A program made the position numbers and the translations under genes. The notes under the pieces were generated by a model that worked only from the letters and a program-made list of their open reading frames with translations, had not been told where the DNA came from and made no database searches. From Actinomycetota bacterium (GTDB taxonomy: Bacteria > Actinomycetota > UBA4738 > HRBIN12): a stretch of DNA of 64,000 bases. Shown here one piece after another: positions 32,516 to 42,534 of this stretch (positions are counted from its first letter, which is position 1; every line of letters begins with the position of its first letter). The DNA lies in contig JBBECT010000002.1 in NCBI GenBank assembly GCA_040881665.1, positions 1-64,000 of the forward strand, read 5' to 3'.

Positions 32516-32950
32516 CTAACCCGCAGCCTCGGCCACGATCGGGTCGAGTCGCAGCAGCGGTGCGTCCTCCTCGTCGGTCAACACGAGCATGGTCCCGTCG
32601 AACACGTACCCGTCGACCACCCCAAGAGCGTCGAAGAGTGACGCCTCGACCGCCAAGATGGGTTCGGGGCAGCCGATCGCCGTCGATTCGATCGGTCCGA
32701 ACGACAGAGAGCCGTTGCCGTCGGCCGAGTAGTCGGACCCGAAGGAGTTGCAGCCCGACGTTCCATCCATCTCCTGCTGCGCCGTTGAGAATCGCATCTC
32801 GGGATCGGTTCCGGGAGGAAACGCCGGACCCCCGACGACCTCCTCGACCGACCACGCGCCGGCGAGACGGTCCGCATCTCCTGAAGAGGAACATCCGGCC
32901 CCGCAGGTCGCGAGGCCGATCAGCGCGAGGAACACAAGCGCGCGTCGCAT
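32516..32950 (-). CDS. META domain lipoprotein (HslJ-like)
   Basis: 144 residues with an N-terminal signal (LVFLALIGLATCGAGC), where either Cys could be lipidated, then the META fold: LAGAWSVEEV, DGTSGCNSFGSDYSADGNG (the family's GCN motif) and a closing segment ending MLVLTDEEDAPLLRLDP. META proteins such as HslJ are small envelope stress proteins of unclear activity. A TACGCT box seven bases before the ATG and no ribosome binding site suggest a leaderless mRNA. Divergent from the gamma-glutamyltransferase gene. Confidence 0.78.
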   Translation of the reverse strand: MRRALVFLALIGLATCGAGCSSSGDADRLAGAWSVEEVVGGPAFPPGTDPEMRFSTAQQEMDGTSGCNSFGSDYSADGNGSLSFGPIESTAIGCPEPILAVEASLFDALGVVDGYVFDGTMLVLTDEEDAPLLRLDPIVAEAAG

Positions 32951-32989
32951 ATCGGTGAGCGTATCGCCCGACCTGGGAGACTGCCGCCC

Positions 32990-34618
32990 ATGCCGAGCCC
33001 CGCGGATGCCCCCGCTTTCCGGGCGACCGGCCGGCGATGGGCGGTCGCGACGCCGCACGCGGCGGCCACGCGCAGTGCAGCGCGTGCCTTCGCCGAAGGC
33101 GGCACCGCGGTCGACGCGGCACTCGCCGCCGCCACCTCCCTCGCGGTCGTCTACCCGCACATGTGCGGCGTCGGGGGCGACCTGTTCGCGCTCGTGCGCG
33201 AGCCGGACGGACAGGTCGTCGCGATCAACTCGAGCGGAGCGGCCCCGGCGGCGATCGATCCGGACGCCGTCCGCGCTTCACACGACCGGATGCCCGAACA
33301 CGGACCGCTGGCCGTCACCGTGCCGGGCGCCGTCGCGGGATGGGCGATGCTCCACGGCGAGGGTACGAACCTGCCCTGGCGCCGGCTGTTCGACGACCCG
33401 ATCGCTCAGGCGCGGGAGGGCGTCCCGATCGCGCGCTCCCTCGCGGCATCGATCGCGTGGCGCGGCCCGCGGCTCACCGACGACCCCGGCCTTGCTGCGG
33501 TCTTCACAGACGACGGCCGGCCGCTGACCGAGGGCGAGACGCTCCGGCAACCGGCTCTGGCCGCGACCCTGGAGGCGATCGCCGCCACCGGCGCCGACGC
33601 GATCTACGGAGGCGACGTCGGAACCCGGTACGCGGCCGGACTGCGCGCGGCCGGATCGCCGATCACCCGGCAGGACCTGATCGAACACGAGGCGGAACTG
33701 GGCGGACCGCTGCGCGGCCGCTTCCGCGACCTCGACGTGCTCGTCGTTCCACCGAACTCGCAGGGGTGGATCCTGCCCTTGATCCTCGCGGGGGTAGAGC
33801 GGCTCGGGCTCGACCCCGACCCGCTCGGTCCCGATGCGGCGATGCTCTCGGCCCTGTTCCTCGCGGCGTCACAGGATCGCGACCGGCACAACGCGGATCC
33901 GCGCGGAGGCGGGGTGCGGATCGACGCACTGCTCGACGAGGGCCACGTCGCCGACGTCGCCGAGAGCGCCCGTGACGCGCTCGATCACGCGACGCGTCAG
34001 GCCTCCCCCACCGCATCGATCCCGGACAGACCGGGCGGCGACGGCGACGGCGACACGATCGCGCTCGTCACCGCCGACGCACACGGCCGCGCCGTGTGCT
34101 TAATCCAGAGCCTCTACGACGGGTTCGGCGCACAGATCCTCGAACCCTCGACCGGGATCATCGCGCACAACCGTGGGGCGTGTTTCGTGCTGGACCCCGC
34201 CTCGCGCAACGTCCTCGCGCCGAGGAAGCGCCCGGCCCACACCTTGATGCCCGCGATGCTGACGCGAGACGGAGAGCTCGCGTTCATATCGGGAACGAAG
34301 GGCGGCGCGGCACAGCCGCAGATCAACGCGCTCAACATCCTGCGCTCCGTCGCGCTCGGACTCGATCCGGCGGACGCACTCGCCGCACCCCGGTGGATCG
34401 TCGACGACACGGGACCGGACGGCGACACCCCGTTCATCCGGGCCGAGGGGCGGGTTCCGCCCGCGGTACGCGAGGCCCTGGCCTCGACGGGTCTGGAGGT
34501 CGTCGTGGACGCCGAGGTCGATGAGGACACCGGCCATGCCCACCTGATCGCGGCCGGTGATGCGGGGTTCACCGTCGCCGCGGACCCCCGGTCGGACGGA
34601 GCGACGGAGGCCGGATGA
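32990..34618 (+). CDS. ggt: gamma-glutamyltransferase / gamma-glutamyl hydrolase
   Basis: 542 residues of the Ntn-hydrolase family. The N-terminal half has AVDAALAAATSLAVVYPHMCGVGGDLF and the Arg/Asp-containing substrate part; self-cleavage would occur before Thr356 in GDTIALVTAD, giving chains of about 355 and 187 residues. Later motifs include NRGACFVLDPASRNVLAPRKRPAHTL and ISGTKGGAAQPQ, the oxyanion-hole Gly-Gly. The enzyme cleaves gamma-glutamyl bonds, as in glutathione or capreomycin-type side chains. No signal peptide is seen, so the protein may stay in the cytosol, unlike the E. coli enzyme. Confidence 0.88.
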   Translation: MPSPADAPAFRATGRRWAVATPHAAATRSAARAFAEGGTAVDAALAAATSLAVVYPHMCGVGGDLFALVREPDGQVVAINSSGAAPAAIDPDAVRASHDRMPEHGPLAVTVPGAVAGWAMLHGEGTNLPWRRLFDDPIAQAREGVPIARSLAASIAWRGPRLTDDPGLAAVFTDDGRPLTEGETLRQPALAATLEAIAATGADAIYGGDVGTRYAAGLRAAGSPITRQDLIEHEAELGGPLRGRFRDLDVLVVPPNSQGWILPLILAGVERLGLDPDPLGPDAAMLSALFLAASQDRDRHNADPRGGGVRIDALLDEGHVADVAESARDALDHATRQASPTASIPDRPGGDGDGDTIALVTADAHGRAVCLIQSLYDGFGAQILEPSTGIIAHNRGACFVLDPASRNVLAPRKRPAHTLMPAMLTRDGELAFISGTKGGAAQPQINALNILRSVALGLDPADALAAPRWIVDDTGPDGDTPFIRAEGRVPPAVREALASTGLEVVVDAEVDEDTGHAHLIAAGDAGFTVAADPRSDGATEAG

Positions 34619-34760
34619 CCGACCGGCTCCAGTGGCAACGGAGGACGACCGATGCCTCGCATACAGGGCCGGTATCGGCCCTGCTGTCGCGCGTGCGCGA
34701 ACGGAAGGCGGCACACGACCCGAGCGGCGGAACGGGGCCCTGCGAGACCGAGGTTCGAGG

Positions 34761-36725
34761 ATGGACACACCGGATCGGCCGATCACCTCACGGGGTGCGA
34801 TGAGCACACCGGGGAGCGAGCTTCGCCGGCTGCGCTCGCTCGTGGCCGACCTCGACGCGGTCGTGTGGGAAGCCGACGCCGCGTCGTGTCGCTTCACCTT
34901 CGTCAGCGAAGGTTCGCGCGAGATCCTCGGGTACGCGCCGCAGGACTGGCTCGCCGACCCCACCTTCTGGGCCGACCACGTCCATCCCGACGATCGATCG
35001 GTGGCCGTCCGCGAGTTCATGCGCGCGGCGACCGACGGCGCCGCACGGGACTCGGAGTACCGGTTCATCGCACAGGACGGTGAGGTGGTGTGGGTCCGTG
35101 ACATCGGGCACGTGATCCTCGACGATCAGGGCAAGCCCCTGCTCGTGCGCGGCTTGATGATCGACATCTCGGCGCGCCACGCGCTCGAGGAACAGCATCG
35201 GGATGCGGAGACCCGGTACCGCGCTCTCGTCGAGCGGCTGCCGGCGATCGTTTACATCGAGGCGTTCGACGACGAGAGCCCCGATCCCGGCCGGCTCCTC
35301 TATGTGAGCCCCAAGCTCGAGGAGATCCTCGGGTTCGAACCCGCCGACTGGCTGGACGATCCCGTGGCATGGCGCCGCCAGTTCCATCCCGACGACGAGT
35401 CGTCGACCCGTGAGGCATACATCCACGCGCTCGACGACGACGAGCCGTTCACCGCCGACTACCGGATGTTCCACCGGGATGGGCGCATCGTGTGGATCCG
35501 CGACGACTCCGTCCTGGTTCGCGACGAGCGTGGCACTCCCCTGTTCTGGCAGGGCGTGATGTACGACATCACGGCGCATCGAGACGCGACCGAGCGCGCG
35601 GAAAGCAGCGAGGCCCGCTACCGAGCGCTCGTGGAACAGCTGCCGGCGATCGTCTACACGGAGCCGATCGGCGACGACTCGATGGACGTGTCCTACATCG
35701 GTCCCCGTTCGCGCGATCTGCTCGGGATCGACCCCGCCGAGTGGATGGCGGATCCGGACGTCTGGCTGCGCACGATCCACCCCGACGACCGGGAGCGCGT
35801 CCGCGAACTGAACGCGGTGGCCGACCGCGACGCCCGGCCGTTCCTCGCCGAGTACCGGATGATCTCCCGGGACGGGCGCACCGTCTGGTTCCATGACGAG
35901 GCGGCGCTCGTTCGGGACGAGCACGGACATCCCCTGCACTGGCAGGGCGTGATGATCGACATCACCGAGCAGAAGCGGGCCGACGACCTCGAACGGGATC
36001 TGCAGATCGAACGCGAGACCGCACAGCGACTGCGTGAGGTCGACGAGATGAAGAACACGTTCCTCCAGGCGGTGTCCCACGATCTTCGGACGCCTCTGGC
36101 CGCGATCCTCGGACTCGCGATCACGATGGGCAACGCGGAGGTGTCGATCTCGGCCGACGAGGTCACGGAGATGTCTTCACGGATCGCGTCGAACGCCCGC
36201 AAGCTCGACCGGCTCGTGACCGACCTGCTGGATCTCGACCGACTCTCGCGCGGGATCATCGAGCCGGTCCTGCGTCCGACCGATGTCGGCCACCTCGTCG
36301 CCTCGATCGTCGCGGAGTCCGACCTGCTCGGCGATCGCACGGTCGAGGTCGACACCGTCCCGGTGATCATCCCCGTCGACGCCGCGAAGCTGGAGCGGAT
36401 CGTCGAGAACCTGCTCGCGAACAGCGCGAAGCACACCCCGCCCGATGCGCGCGTGTGGGTCCGGATCGAGGGTGAGGACGGCGGCGCGGTGCTGACGGTC
36501 GAGGACGACGGACCCGGTGTGCCACCCGACCTGCGGGCGGAGATCTTCGAGGCGTTCCGGCGCGGCCCGTCGAGCTCGGAACACTCGCCCGGCGTGGGGG
36601 TCGGCCTGTCGCTCGTGGCGCGCTTCGCCGAACTGCATGCGGGACGCGCGTGGGTCGAGGACCGCCCGGGAGGCGGGGCATCGTTCAAGGTGTTCCTCGG
36701 CGACGCCTCGGCGCCGGTCGGGTAG
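34761..36725 (+). CDS. triple-PAS soluble histidine kinase
   Basis: The ATG at 34761 has GAGG seven bases upstream; ATG 34800 is the alternative. 654 residues, no TM helix. Three PAS/PAC units follow each other (about residues 27-140, 155-285 and 290-410), each ending in a typical PAC strand (LLVRGLMIDIS, FWQGVMYDIT, HWQGVMIDIT). The dimerisation helix carries the phosphorylated His440 in AVSHDLRTPLA, and the ATPase domain has the N box ENLLANSAKH, VEDDGPGVP and GVGVGLSLV. It senses an internal or diffusible signal. No response regulator gene is adjacent, so it is an orphan kinase. Confidence 0.9.
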   Translation: MDTPDRPITSRGAMSTPGSELRRLRSLVADLDAVVWEADAASCRFTFVSEGSREILGYAPQDWLADPTFWADHVHPDDRSVAVREFMRAATDGAARDSEYRFIAQDGEVVWVRDIGHVILDDQGKPLLVRGLMIDISARHALEEQHRDAETRYRALVERLPAIVYIEAFDDESPDPGRLLYVSPKLEEILGFEPADWLDDPVAWRRQFHPDDESSTREAYIHALDDDEPFTADYRMFHRDGRIVWIRDDSVLVRDERGTPLFWQGVMYDITAHRDATERAESSEARYRALVEQLPAIVYTEPIGDDSMDVSYIGPRSRDLLGIDPAEWMADPDVWLRTIHPDDRERVRELNAVADRDARPFLAEYRMISRDGRTVWFHDEAALVRDEHGHPLHWQGVMIDITEQKRADDLERDLQIERETAQRLREVDEMKNTFLQAVSHDLRTPLAAILGLAITMGNAEVSISADEVTEMSSRIASNARKLDRLVTDLLDLDRLSRGIIEPVLRPTDVGHLVASIVAESDLLGDRTVEVDTVPVIIPVDAAKLERIVENLLANSAKHTPPDARVWVRIEGEDGGAVLTVEDDGPGVPPDLRAEIFEAFRRGPSSSEHSPGVGVGLSLVARFAELHAGRAWVEDRPGGGASFKVFLGDASAPVG

Positions 36726-36769
36726 CCCTCAGGGTCCGGCCGGGCCTCAGCGCGTACCTCAGGGCACGA

Positions 36770-37303
36770 TCAGCGAGCCCGTGACTCGGGATCGATCGCG
36801 CTGCGGAGCCGGCTGAAGTGGCGCTCGAGCGTGTCCTCGAGCGCGATGCGTTCCCGATCGATCGCCGAGCGCAGATCGGCGCTCATCGATCCGAGCCGCT
36901 CCTCGAGGCGTCGCAGCTCTTCGGCGCTCGCGCCCGTGGACCTCGCGGTGTCCACGTCGTCGGCGAGCCGGCCGACGGTCTCGAAGATGCCCGACAGATC
37001 GCCCTCGAGCTTGCGCACCCGCTCGGCGAGCGGCCCGACGCGGCCTGTGTCCCCTTCCGCCGGTCCCGAATCGACCTCGACGGACACGTCCACGTCGTCG
37101 ACCACGACGACGGGGTCCTCGGCCGGTTCGGGCTCGGAGGAACGGGACGATGGAGCCGCACGCGCGGCGGGCGCCCCGGGCTCGGATCGCTCGCCTCGGA
37201 GCCGTCGCTGCAAGCCGAGCAGGGTGTCGACCACCTCCGCGTGCGTATCCGGATCTCGGTCGGGTGCCCCCGAGGCCGGCGTGCTGCCTCCCTGCGGTGC
37301 CAT
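36770..37303 (-). CDS. acidic coiled-coil protein
   Basis: 177 residues. The first 100 are Pro/Ala/Glu-rich and disordered with a very acidic stretch (DDVDVSVEVDSG), the last 80 form a long coiled coil (LAERVRKLEGDLSGIFETVG, then EELRRLEERLGSMSADLRSA). No enzymatic motif and no TM. It is convergent with the histidine kinase gene and lies 158 bp upstream of nothing but the gdh end. Possibly a structural or scaffold protein. Family not recognised. Confidence 0.6.
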   Translation of the reverse strand: MAPQGGSTPASGAPDRDPDTHAEVVDTLLGLQRRLRGERSEPGAPAARAAPSSRSSEPEPAEDPVVVVDDVDVSVEVDSGPAEGDTGRVGPLAERVRKLEGDLSGIFETVGRLADDVDTARSTGASAEELRRLEERLGSMSADLRSAIDRERIALEDTLERHFSRLRSAIDPESRAR

Positions 37304-37461
37304 CGTCGTCGGGTTCCTCTCCTCGTCGGTGGGCCAGCGTTCCTCGGCCGCACCACGGCGGAAGCATCCTAGGCCGCGACAACCCCAGCTGGGAAGTTAC
37401 CGAAGGTCCTGTCTTTCGGACCGCCTCGCACGGGCGAACGGCCGAAGTGCCGCGGGGGCCG

Positions 37462-40400
37462 TCAGTCGGGGATCAAGCCACGGAGCTGGCGTACGGCGAC
37501 GGTCGCCATGCTCAGGTCCAGGGTGGTCTCACCGCGCAGCGATCCGAAGAACCGCTGCAGCCGATCCCAGGCATCGTCGTGGGCCTCGAGGAACCGCCGA
37601 ACCACCTGCTCGGGTGGACCCTCGCCTCCCTCGTGGAGCACGTACTCGGCGAGACGGCGCCGCGCGAGCAGCAGGTCGTCCTCGGTCGCTTGGACGGCCC
37701 ACCGTTCCCAGCGCGACGCGCCCTCGATCCGCTCGAGCTGCGATTCGAGCCAATCGATGTGGAGGACGTCGCCCAGGACGAAGAACAGGCGCGCGATCTC
37801 CTCGAGCGGGCGGCCGGTGATCCGGCCGAGCTCGATGATGTCGGGCCCGTGGGCGAGCTCGGCCTGGAACGCGTGCCGGCGCGCGACGTCCTCGGGCGCT
37901 CCCCGGGCCACCAGGCGCTGGACCTCGGCCTCGCGCGCCTCGCGCCAGGCGGGCGGCCCGGCCTCGGCGATCACGTCGGACAGACGGCGGAACGACTCGT
38001 GCTGCTCCCCCACGGCCTCGGCGAGCCGCTTGCCGCTCGAGCGCGCGAGGTACCAGCGCGACGTCGTCTCGACGAGCCAGTCGATGCCCTCCATCAGCTC
38101 GTTCAGCAGCTTGGGATCCAGATGGCCGGAGAGCTCCTCGACGTCTTCCCAGCGTTCCACGGCATCGGTGACGTCGCGCGCGATCCGGTACGCACGAGAG
38201 ACCTGCGAGACCTGCGCGCCGGTCTCGAGCATGAGCCGCTGCGTGAACGTGATGCCCTGGGAGTTGACGATGTCGTTCGCGATGATCGTCGCGACCAGCT
38301 CCCGACGCAGCGGATGCTCGGGGACGAGGTGACCGAAGCGCTCGATCACCTTCGGCGGGAAGTAGCCGCGCACATCCCCTTCGAGGTAGGGCGAGTCGGG
38401 GAGGTCGGATTCCAGCAGCGATGAATAGAGCAGCCGCTTCGCGTACGCCAGCAAGACCGCGAGCTCCGGACGCACCATCCCGGTTCCCTGCCGGGAGCGT
38501 TCGGCCATCTCCTCGCTGGACGGGAGGAACTCGATCTGCCGGTCGAGCATCCCGTTGCTGTCTAGCAGCGACATCAGATCCTCGTAGGCCTCGAGCCGCT
38601 GCGCCGAACGCTCGACCTCCTGGGAAAGGATCTGGGCCTGCAGGAAGTTGTCGTACAACACGTGCGCGACGACGTCGCCGGCCACCTGCTCGACGAGCTC
38701 GTCGCGGCCTTCGACGGTGAGCTCGCCCCGAGAGATCGCGAGCCCGAGCAGGATCTTCAGGTTCACCTCGTGATCGGAAGAGTCGACGCCCGCGGAGTTG
38801 TCGATGAAGTCGGTGTTGATCCGCCCACCCGCGAGGGCGTACTCGATCCTTCCGAGCTGTGTCGCACCGAGGTTGCCGCCCTCGGCGACCACCCGCGCCC
38901 GGAGCTGGCGGCCGTCCACGCGGATCGCATCGTTCGCGCGGTCGCCGACGTCGTCGTGGGACTCCTCGCGCGACTTCACGTACGTTCCGATCCCGCCGTT
39001 CCAGAGCAGATCGGTCGGCGCGAGCAGGATCGCGTGGATCAGCTCGGGCGGGGTCATCGCCTCGGCCTCGATGCCGAGGGCCTCGCGCATCTGCGCCGAG
39101 ATCGGGATCGACTTGGAGGTGCGCGGCCACACGCCGCCGCCGGCCGAGATCAATGGCGCGTCGTAGTCCTCCCACGACGACCCGGTTCCGAGCTCGAACA
39201 GCCGGTGGCGCTCCTTGAAGCTCGCTGCCGCGTCGGGGCTCGGGTCCACGAAGATGTGGCGGTGGTCGAACGCGGCCACCAGCCGGATCTGCTCGGACAG
39301 CAGCATCCCGTTGCCGAACACGTCCCCGGACATGTCGCCGATCCCCACGACGCTGAACGGATCGGCCTGCACGTCCACCCCGATCTCACGGAAGTGGCGC
39401 TTCACCGACTCCCACGCACCGCGCGCGGTGATCCCGAGCTCCTTGTGGTCGTAGCCGGCGGAGCCACCGGAGGCGAACGCATCGCCGAGCCAGTAGCGGT
39501 ACTCCTGCGCGATCGCGTTCGCCGTGTCGGACAGCGCGGCCGTTCCCTTGTCGGCGGCGACGACGAGGTAGGGATCGTCGCCGTCGTGAGCCCGCACCCG
39601 GTGGGGACGCACGATCTCGCCGTCGATCCGGTTGTCGGTGACGTCGAGCAAGCCGCGCATGAACACCGTGTACTGACGCTTGACGTCCTCGCGCAGCTCG
39701 GCCGGATCGCTCGGTGGCCTGCGGAGCACGAACCCACCTTTCGAGCCGGTCGGAACGATGACCGCGTTCTTCGTCATCTGTGCCTTCATGAGGCCGAGCA
39801 CCTCGGTGCGGTAGTCCTGGGTGCGGTCCGACCAGCGGATCCCGCCGCGTGCCACCATCCCCCCGCGCAGGTGGATCGCCTCGACCCCCGACGCCCACAC
39901 GAAGATCTCGTACAGGGGGTGGGGCTTGGGCATCTCCGGCACCTCGGCCGAGCGCAGCTTGAGGGCCAGGCTCTGCCGGTCGCTGCGGTAGGCGTTCGTC
40001 CGCGTCGTCGCGAGGATCGCTCCCAGCGTTCCGCGCAGGATCCGGTCCTCGTCCAACGAGGTGACCTGATCGAGATCGGCTCGGAGCTCGGATGCGGTCT
40101 GTTCCGCTTCGTCGTCGCCGGCGGGTCGATCCGGGTCGAAACGCGCCTCGAACAGCCGCACGAGCTTGCGCGCCATGTGCGGATAGCGCACGAGGGTGTC
40201 GTTCACGAACGAGGGGGTGAACGACCAGCCCACCCGCAGCTGGAAGGTGCGATACGCCCGGAGCACGCCCACCTGAGAGATCTCCAGGTCCGCCGCGATC
40301 ACGAGCCGGTTCAACCAATCGGACTCGGCCTCGCCTTCCAGGATCGCCGTGATCGCGGAGGCGACCCGGCTCCCGCACGCCTCCAGGTCCAGGGGCGCTC

Positions 40401-42270
40401 CGTCGGATCCGAGCACGCCGAAGTCGTGGACGAAGGTGCCGCTCCGATCCCCGACCAGCCGTGTGGGGACCTCCTCGACCACGCGCAGCCCGAGCGCTTC
40501 GAGCACCGGCAGGATCTCCGAGAGCTGGAGCTTGCCGTCTTTGCGGTAGAGCGCGAGGCGGGTCAGGTCCTCGTGCGTTCCCGTCTCGCTCTGCAGACCG
40601 ATCACGAACGATCGATCGCTGTTGTCGAGCCGGTCGAGCATCTCGACGTCCGCTGCGGCGAGAAAAGGCTCGACCGACGAGGTGTAGTACTCGGGGAACC
40701 GGGGAACCCATCGCTCGGCCAGCAGCCGTCCGCGCTCGTCCCCGACCCGTTCGGCGAGCACATCGCGCAACTTGTCCTCGAACCCGCGCGCGAGCTCGGC
40801 GACCTCCCCCTCGAGCTGGGAGAACGACACGTCGGGGACGTTCCCCTCGACCCAGACCCGGAAATGGATCTGCGCCGGGTCCGCCTCGCCGAGGGCGAGG
40901 TGGTAGTCGATCGAGCTGCCGTGGAACCGTTCCATGAACAGGTCTTGCAGCTTGTGCCGCAGCTCGGCGTTGAACGCGTCACGAGGCAGAGCGACGAGCA
41001 GCGACACGCTGCGATCCACGAGGTCCCGGCGGACGAACAGGCGCACCGACTCGCGCTCTTGCAGCGCCAGGAGCCCCATCACGTTGTCGCGGATCTGTTC
41101 CCATGATGCGGAGAACAGCTCGTCCTTCGGGAACGACTCGAACAGCTGCACGACGGTCTTGTGGTCGTGCGAGCCCTCGAAGATGTCCTCGGCTTCGAGG
41201 ATCCGGAGCAGCTTCCGGTTGAGCAACGGAGTGTCGCTCGCCGACTCCATGTACGCCTTCGAGGTGAACAGACCGATCAACCGCGCCTCGCCGAGGAGCG
41301 TTCCGTCGGGACCGACCCGGCGGACGCCGATATAGTCCATCTTCGCGCGGCGGTGCACCGTCGAGGTGGCGTTCGTCTTGGAGATCACGAGCTGCTCGCC
41401 GCCCTCGATCCGCGCGCGTAGGTCCGGATCGATCTTCGCGAGCGGAACGGGCGCCGAGTACCCGGAGCGTTCCGGGTCGGACAGGATCCCCAGCCCCGTG
41501 TCCGGTCGCACCGCCAGCGCCTTGCCCTTCGCCGTGTCGAGCAGGTCGTACTCGCGGTAGCCGAGGAATACGAAGTTCAGGTCGAGCAGCCACTCGAGGA
41601 ACGCGACCGTATCCGCGATCTCCTTTTCGTCGTACAGGGGCGATCCGGCGCGTGCGATCTCGGCCATCGCTCGCACCCGTTCCTGCATCGCAACGAAGTC
41701 GCGGACCGCGAGACGCACGTCGCGCAGGACGCGCAGGATCGCGACCCGCAGATCCTCGAGGTCGCCGGAGGACGGGCGGCGATCGACCTCGACGTGGATC
41801 GCCGACTCGCGCGTCGGAGCCTCGCGCGCGTGCAGCACCCGGCGGATCCGTCCGTCGGGTCCGCGGTCGGTCCCGATCACCGGGTGGATCAGGCGGTGGA
41901 CACCGAGACCGTGCGCCACGATCTCCTCGGTGACCGAGTCGACGAGGAAGGGGGCGTCCTCGGTGCTGATCTCGATCACCGATCCGACGGTCGCGTATCC
42001 GTCCCGTTCGAGATCCGGGGTGAAGGCGCGGACGGCGACGGGTTCGTTGCCCCGCTCGTCGATGAAATCGAACAGGCCGAGAACGTGCGCGTAGACCTCT
42101 TCGACGGGGGCGCGGGAGAACTCCTCGTCCGGAAGCCGGCGCAGGTACAGGGTGGCGAACAGGGAGAGCGCCTCGGCGCGATCGGGGGGCAGCCGCTCGG
42201 CGATCCGTTCCAGCAGCCCTTTGAGGAGGGTGTCGTCGGCGAGCGCCGACCACGGATCTGTCGTGGTCAC
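37462..42270 (-). CDS. gdh: NAD-specific glutamate dehydrogenase, large (180 kDa) type
   Basis: A GTG at 42270 (GGGAGAGGG upstream) gives 1602 residues, the size of the L_180 class first described in Streptomyces; the 209 codons of open frame before it are Arg/Pro-rich and antisense to the next gene. The N-terminal third contains ACT-like regulatory segments; the catalytic core has VWASGVEAIHLRGGMVARGG, WSDRTQDYRTEVLGLMKAQM with the catalytic Lys, and VPTGSKGGFVLRR; the NAD-binding part includes VGIGDMSGDVFGNGM and WNGGIGTYVK. The enzyme deaminates glutamate to 2-oxoglutarate for amino-acid catabolism. 264 bp separate it from the divergent membrane-protein gene. Confidence 0.93.
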   Translation of the reverse strand: MTTTDPWSALADDTLLKGLLERIAERLPPDRAEALSLFATLYLRRLPDEEFSRAPVEEVYAHVLGLFDFIDERGNEPVAVRAFTPDLERDGYATVGSVIEISTEDAPFLVDSVTEEIVAHGLGVHRLIHPVIGTDRGPDGRIRRVLHAREAPTRESAIHVEVDRRPSSGDLEDLRVAILRVLRDVRLAVRDFVAMQERVRAMAEIARAGSPLYDEKEIADTVAFLEWLLDLNFVFLGYREYDLLDTAKGKALAVRPDTGLGILSDPERSGYSAPVPLAKIDPDLRARIEGGEQLVISKTNATSTVHRRAKMDYIGVRRVGPDGTLLGEARLIGLFTSKAYMESASDTPLLNRKLLRILEAEDIFEGSHDHKTVVQLFESFPKDELFSASWEQIRDNVMGLLALQERESVRLFVRRDLVDRSVSLLVALPRDAFNAELRHKLQDLFMERFHGSSIDYHLALGEADPAQIHFRVWVEGNVPDVSFSQLEGEVAELARGFEDKLRDVLAERVGDERGRLLAERWVPRFPEYYTSSVEPFLAAADVEMLDRLDNSDRSFVIGLQSETGTHEDLTRLALYRKDGKLQLSEILPVLEALGLRVVEEVPTRLVGDRSGTFVHDFGVLGSDGAPLDLEACGSRVASAITAILEGEAESDWLNRLVIAADLEISQVGVLRAYRTFQLRVGWSFTPSFVNDTLVRYPHMARKLVRLFEARFDPDRPAGDDEAEQTASELRADLDQVTSLDEDRILRGTLGAILATTRTNAYRSDRQSLALKLRSAEVPEMPKPHPLYEIFVWASGVEAIHLRGGMVARGGIRWSDRTQDYRTEVLGLMKAQMTKNAVIVPTGSKGGFVLRRPPSDPAELREDVKRQYTVFMRGLLDVTDNRIDGEIVRPHRVRAHDGDDPYLVVAADKGTAALSDTANAIAQEYRYWLGDAFASGGSAGYDHKELGITARGAWESVKRHFREIGVDVQADPFSVVGIGDMSGDVFGNGMLLSEQIRLVAAFDHRHIFVDPSPDAAASFKERHRLFELGTGSSWEDYDAPLISAGGGVWPRTSKSIPISAQMREALGIEAEAMTPPELIHAILLAPTDLLWNGGIGTYVKSREESHDDVGDRANDAIRVDGRQLRARVVAEGGNLGATQLGRIEYALAGGRINTDFIDNSAGVDSSDHEVNLKILLGLAISRGELTVEGRDELVEQVAGDVVAHVLYDNFLQAQILSQEVERSAQRLEAYEDLMSLLDSNGMLDRQIEFLPSSEEMAERSRQGTGMVRPELAVLLAYAKRLLYSSLLESDLPDSPYLEGDVRGYFPPKVIERFGHLVPEHPLRRELVATIIANDIVNSQGITFTQRLMLETGAQVSQVSRAYRIARDVTDAVERWEDVEELSGHLDPKLLNELMEGIDWLVETTSRWYLARSSGKRLAEAVGEQHESFRRLSDVIAEAGPPAWREAREAEVQRLVARGAPEDVARRHAFQAELAHGPDIIELGRITGRPLEEIARLFFVLGDVLHIDWLESQLERIEGASRWERWAVQATEDDLLLARRRLAEYVLHEGGEGPPEQVVRRFLEAHDDAWDRLQRFFGSLRGETTLDLSMATVAVRQLRGLIPD

Positions 42271-42534
42271 TGCGTATCCCTCTCCCGGCACGCCCCGTCG
42301 GCGGGCGGTTTGACCTGTTCGGGGACGTCGTCCTCGACGGTAGTGGACGCTCCGGGGGCCAGCAACCGTCCGGAGTGGACAGGAGGCCGACCGGCATCTC
42401 GTGCGTCCCGGCGGGTCAAGGCGCTCGGAACGACTCAAGGAGCCCTCCGGGCCGCCGATGGGGTGGTAAGGAAGGCCGTGCGTGGCGGATCCTCGCGCGC
42501 GCGTGTCTGTGTGGGGAGCGAGGTGAGGAGAACC

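Noticed and set aside
38662-41106. Open frame of 814 codons opposite the glutamate dehydrogenase gene
   Set aside because: Antisense shadow with low-complexity Arg/Asp/Val composition. Similar frames at 8051-10246, 46646-49426 and 52594-56412 were rejected for the same reason.
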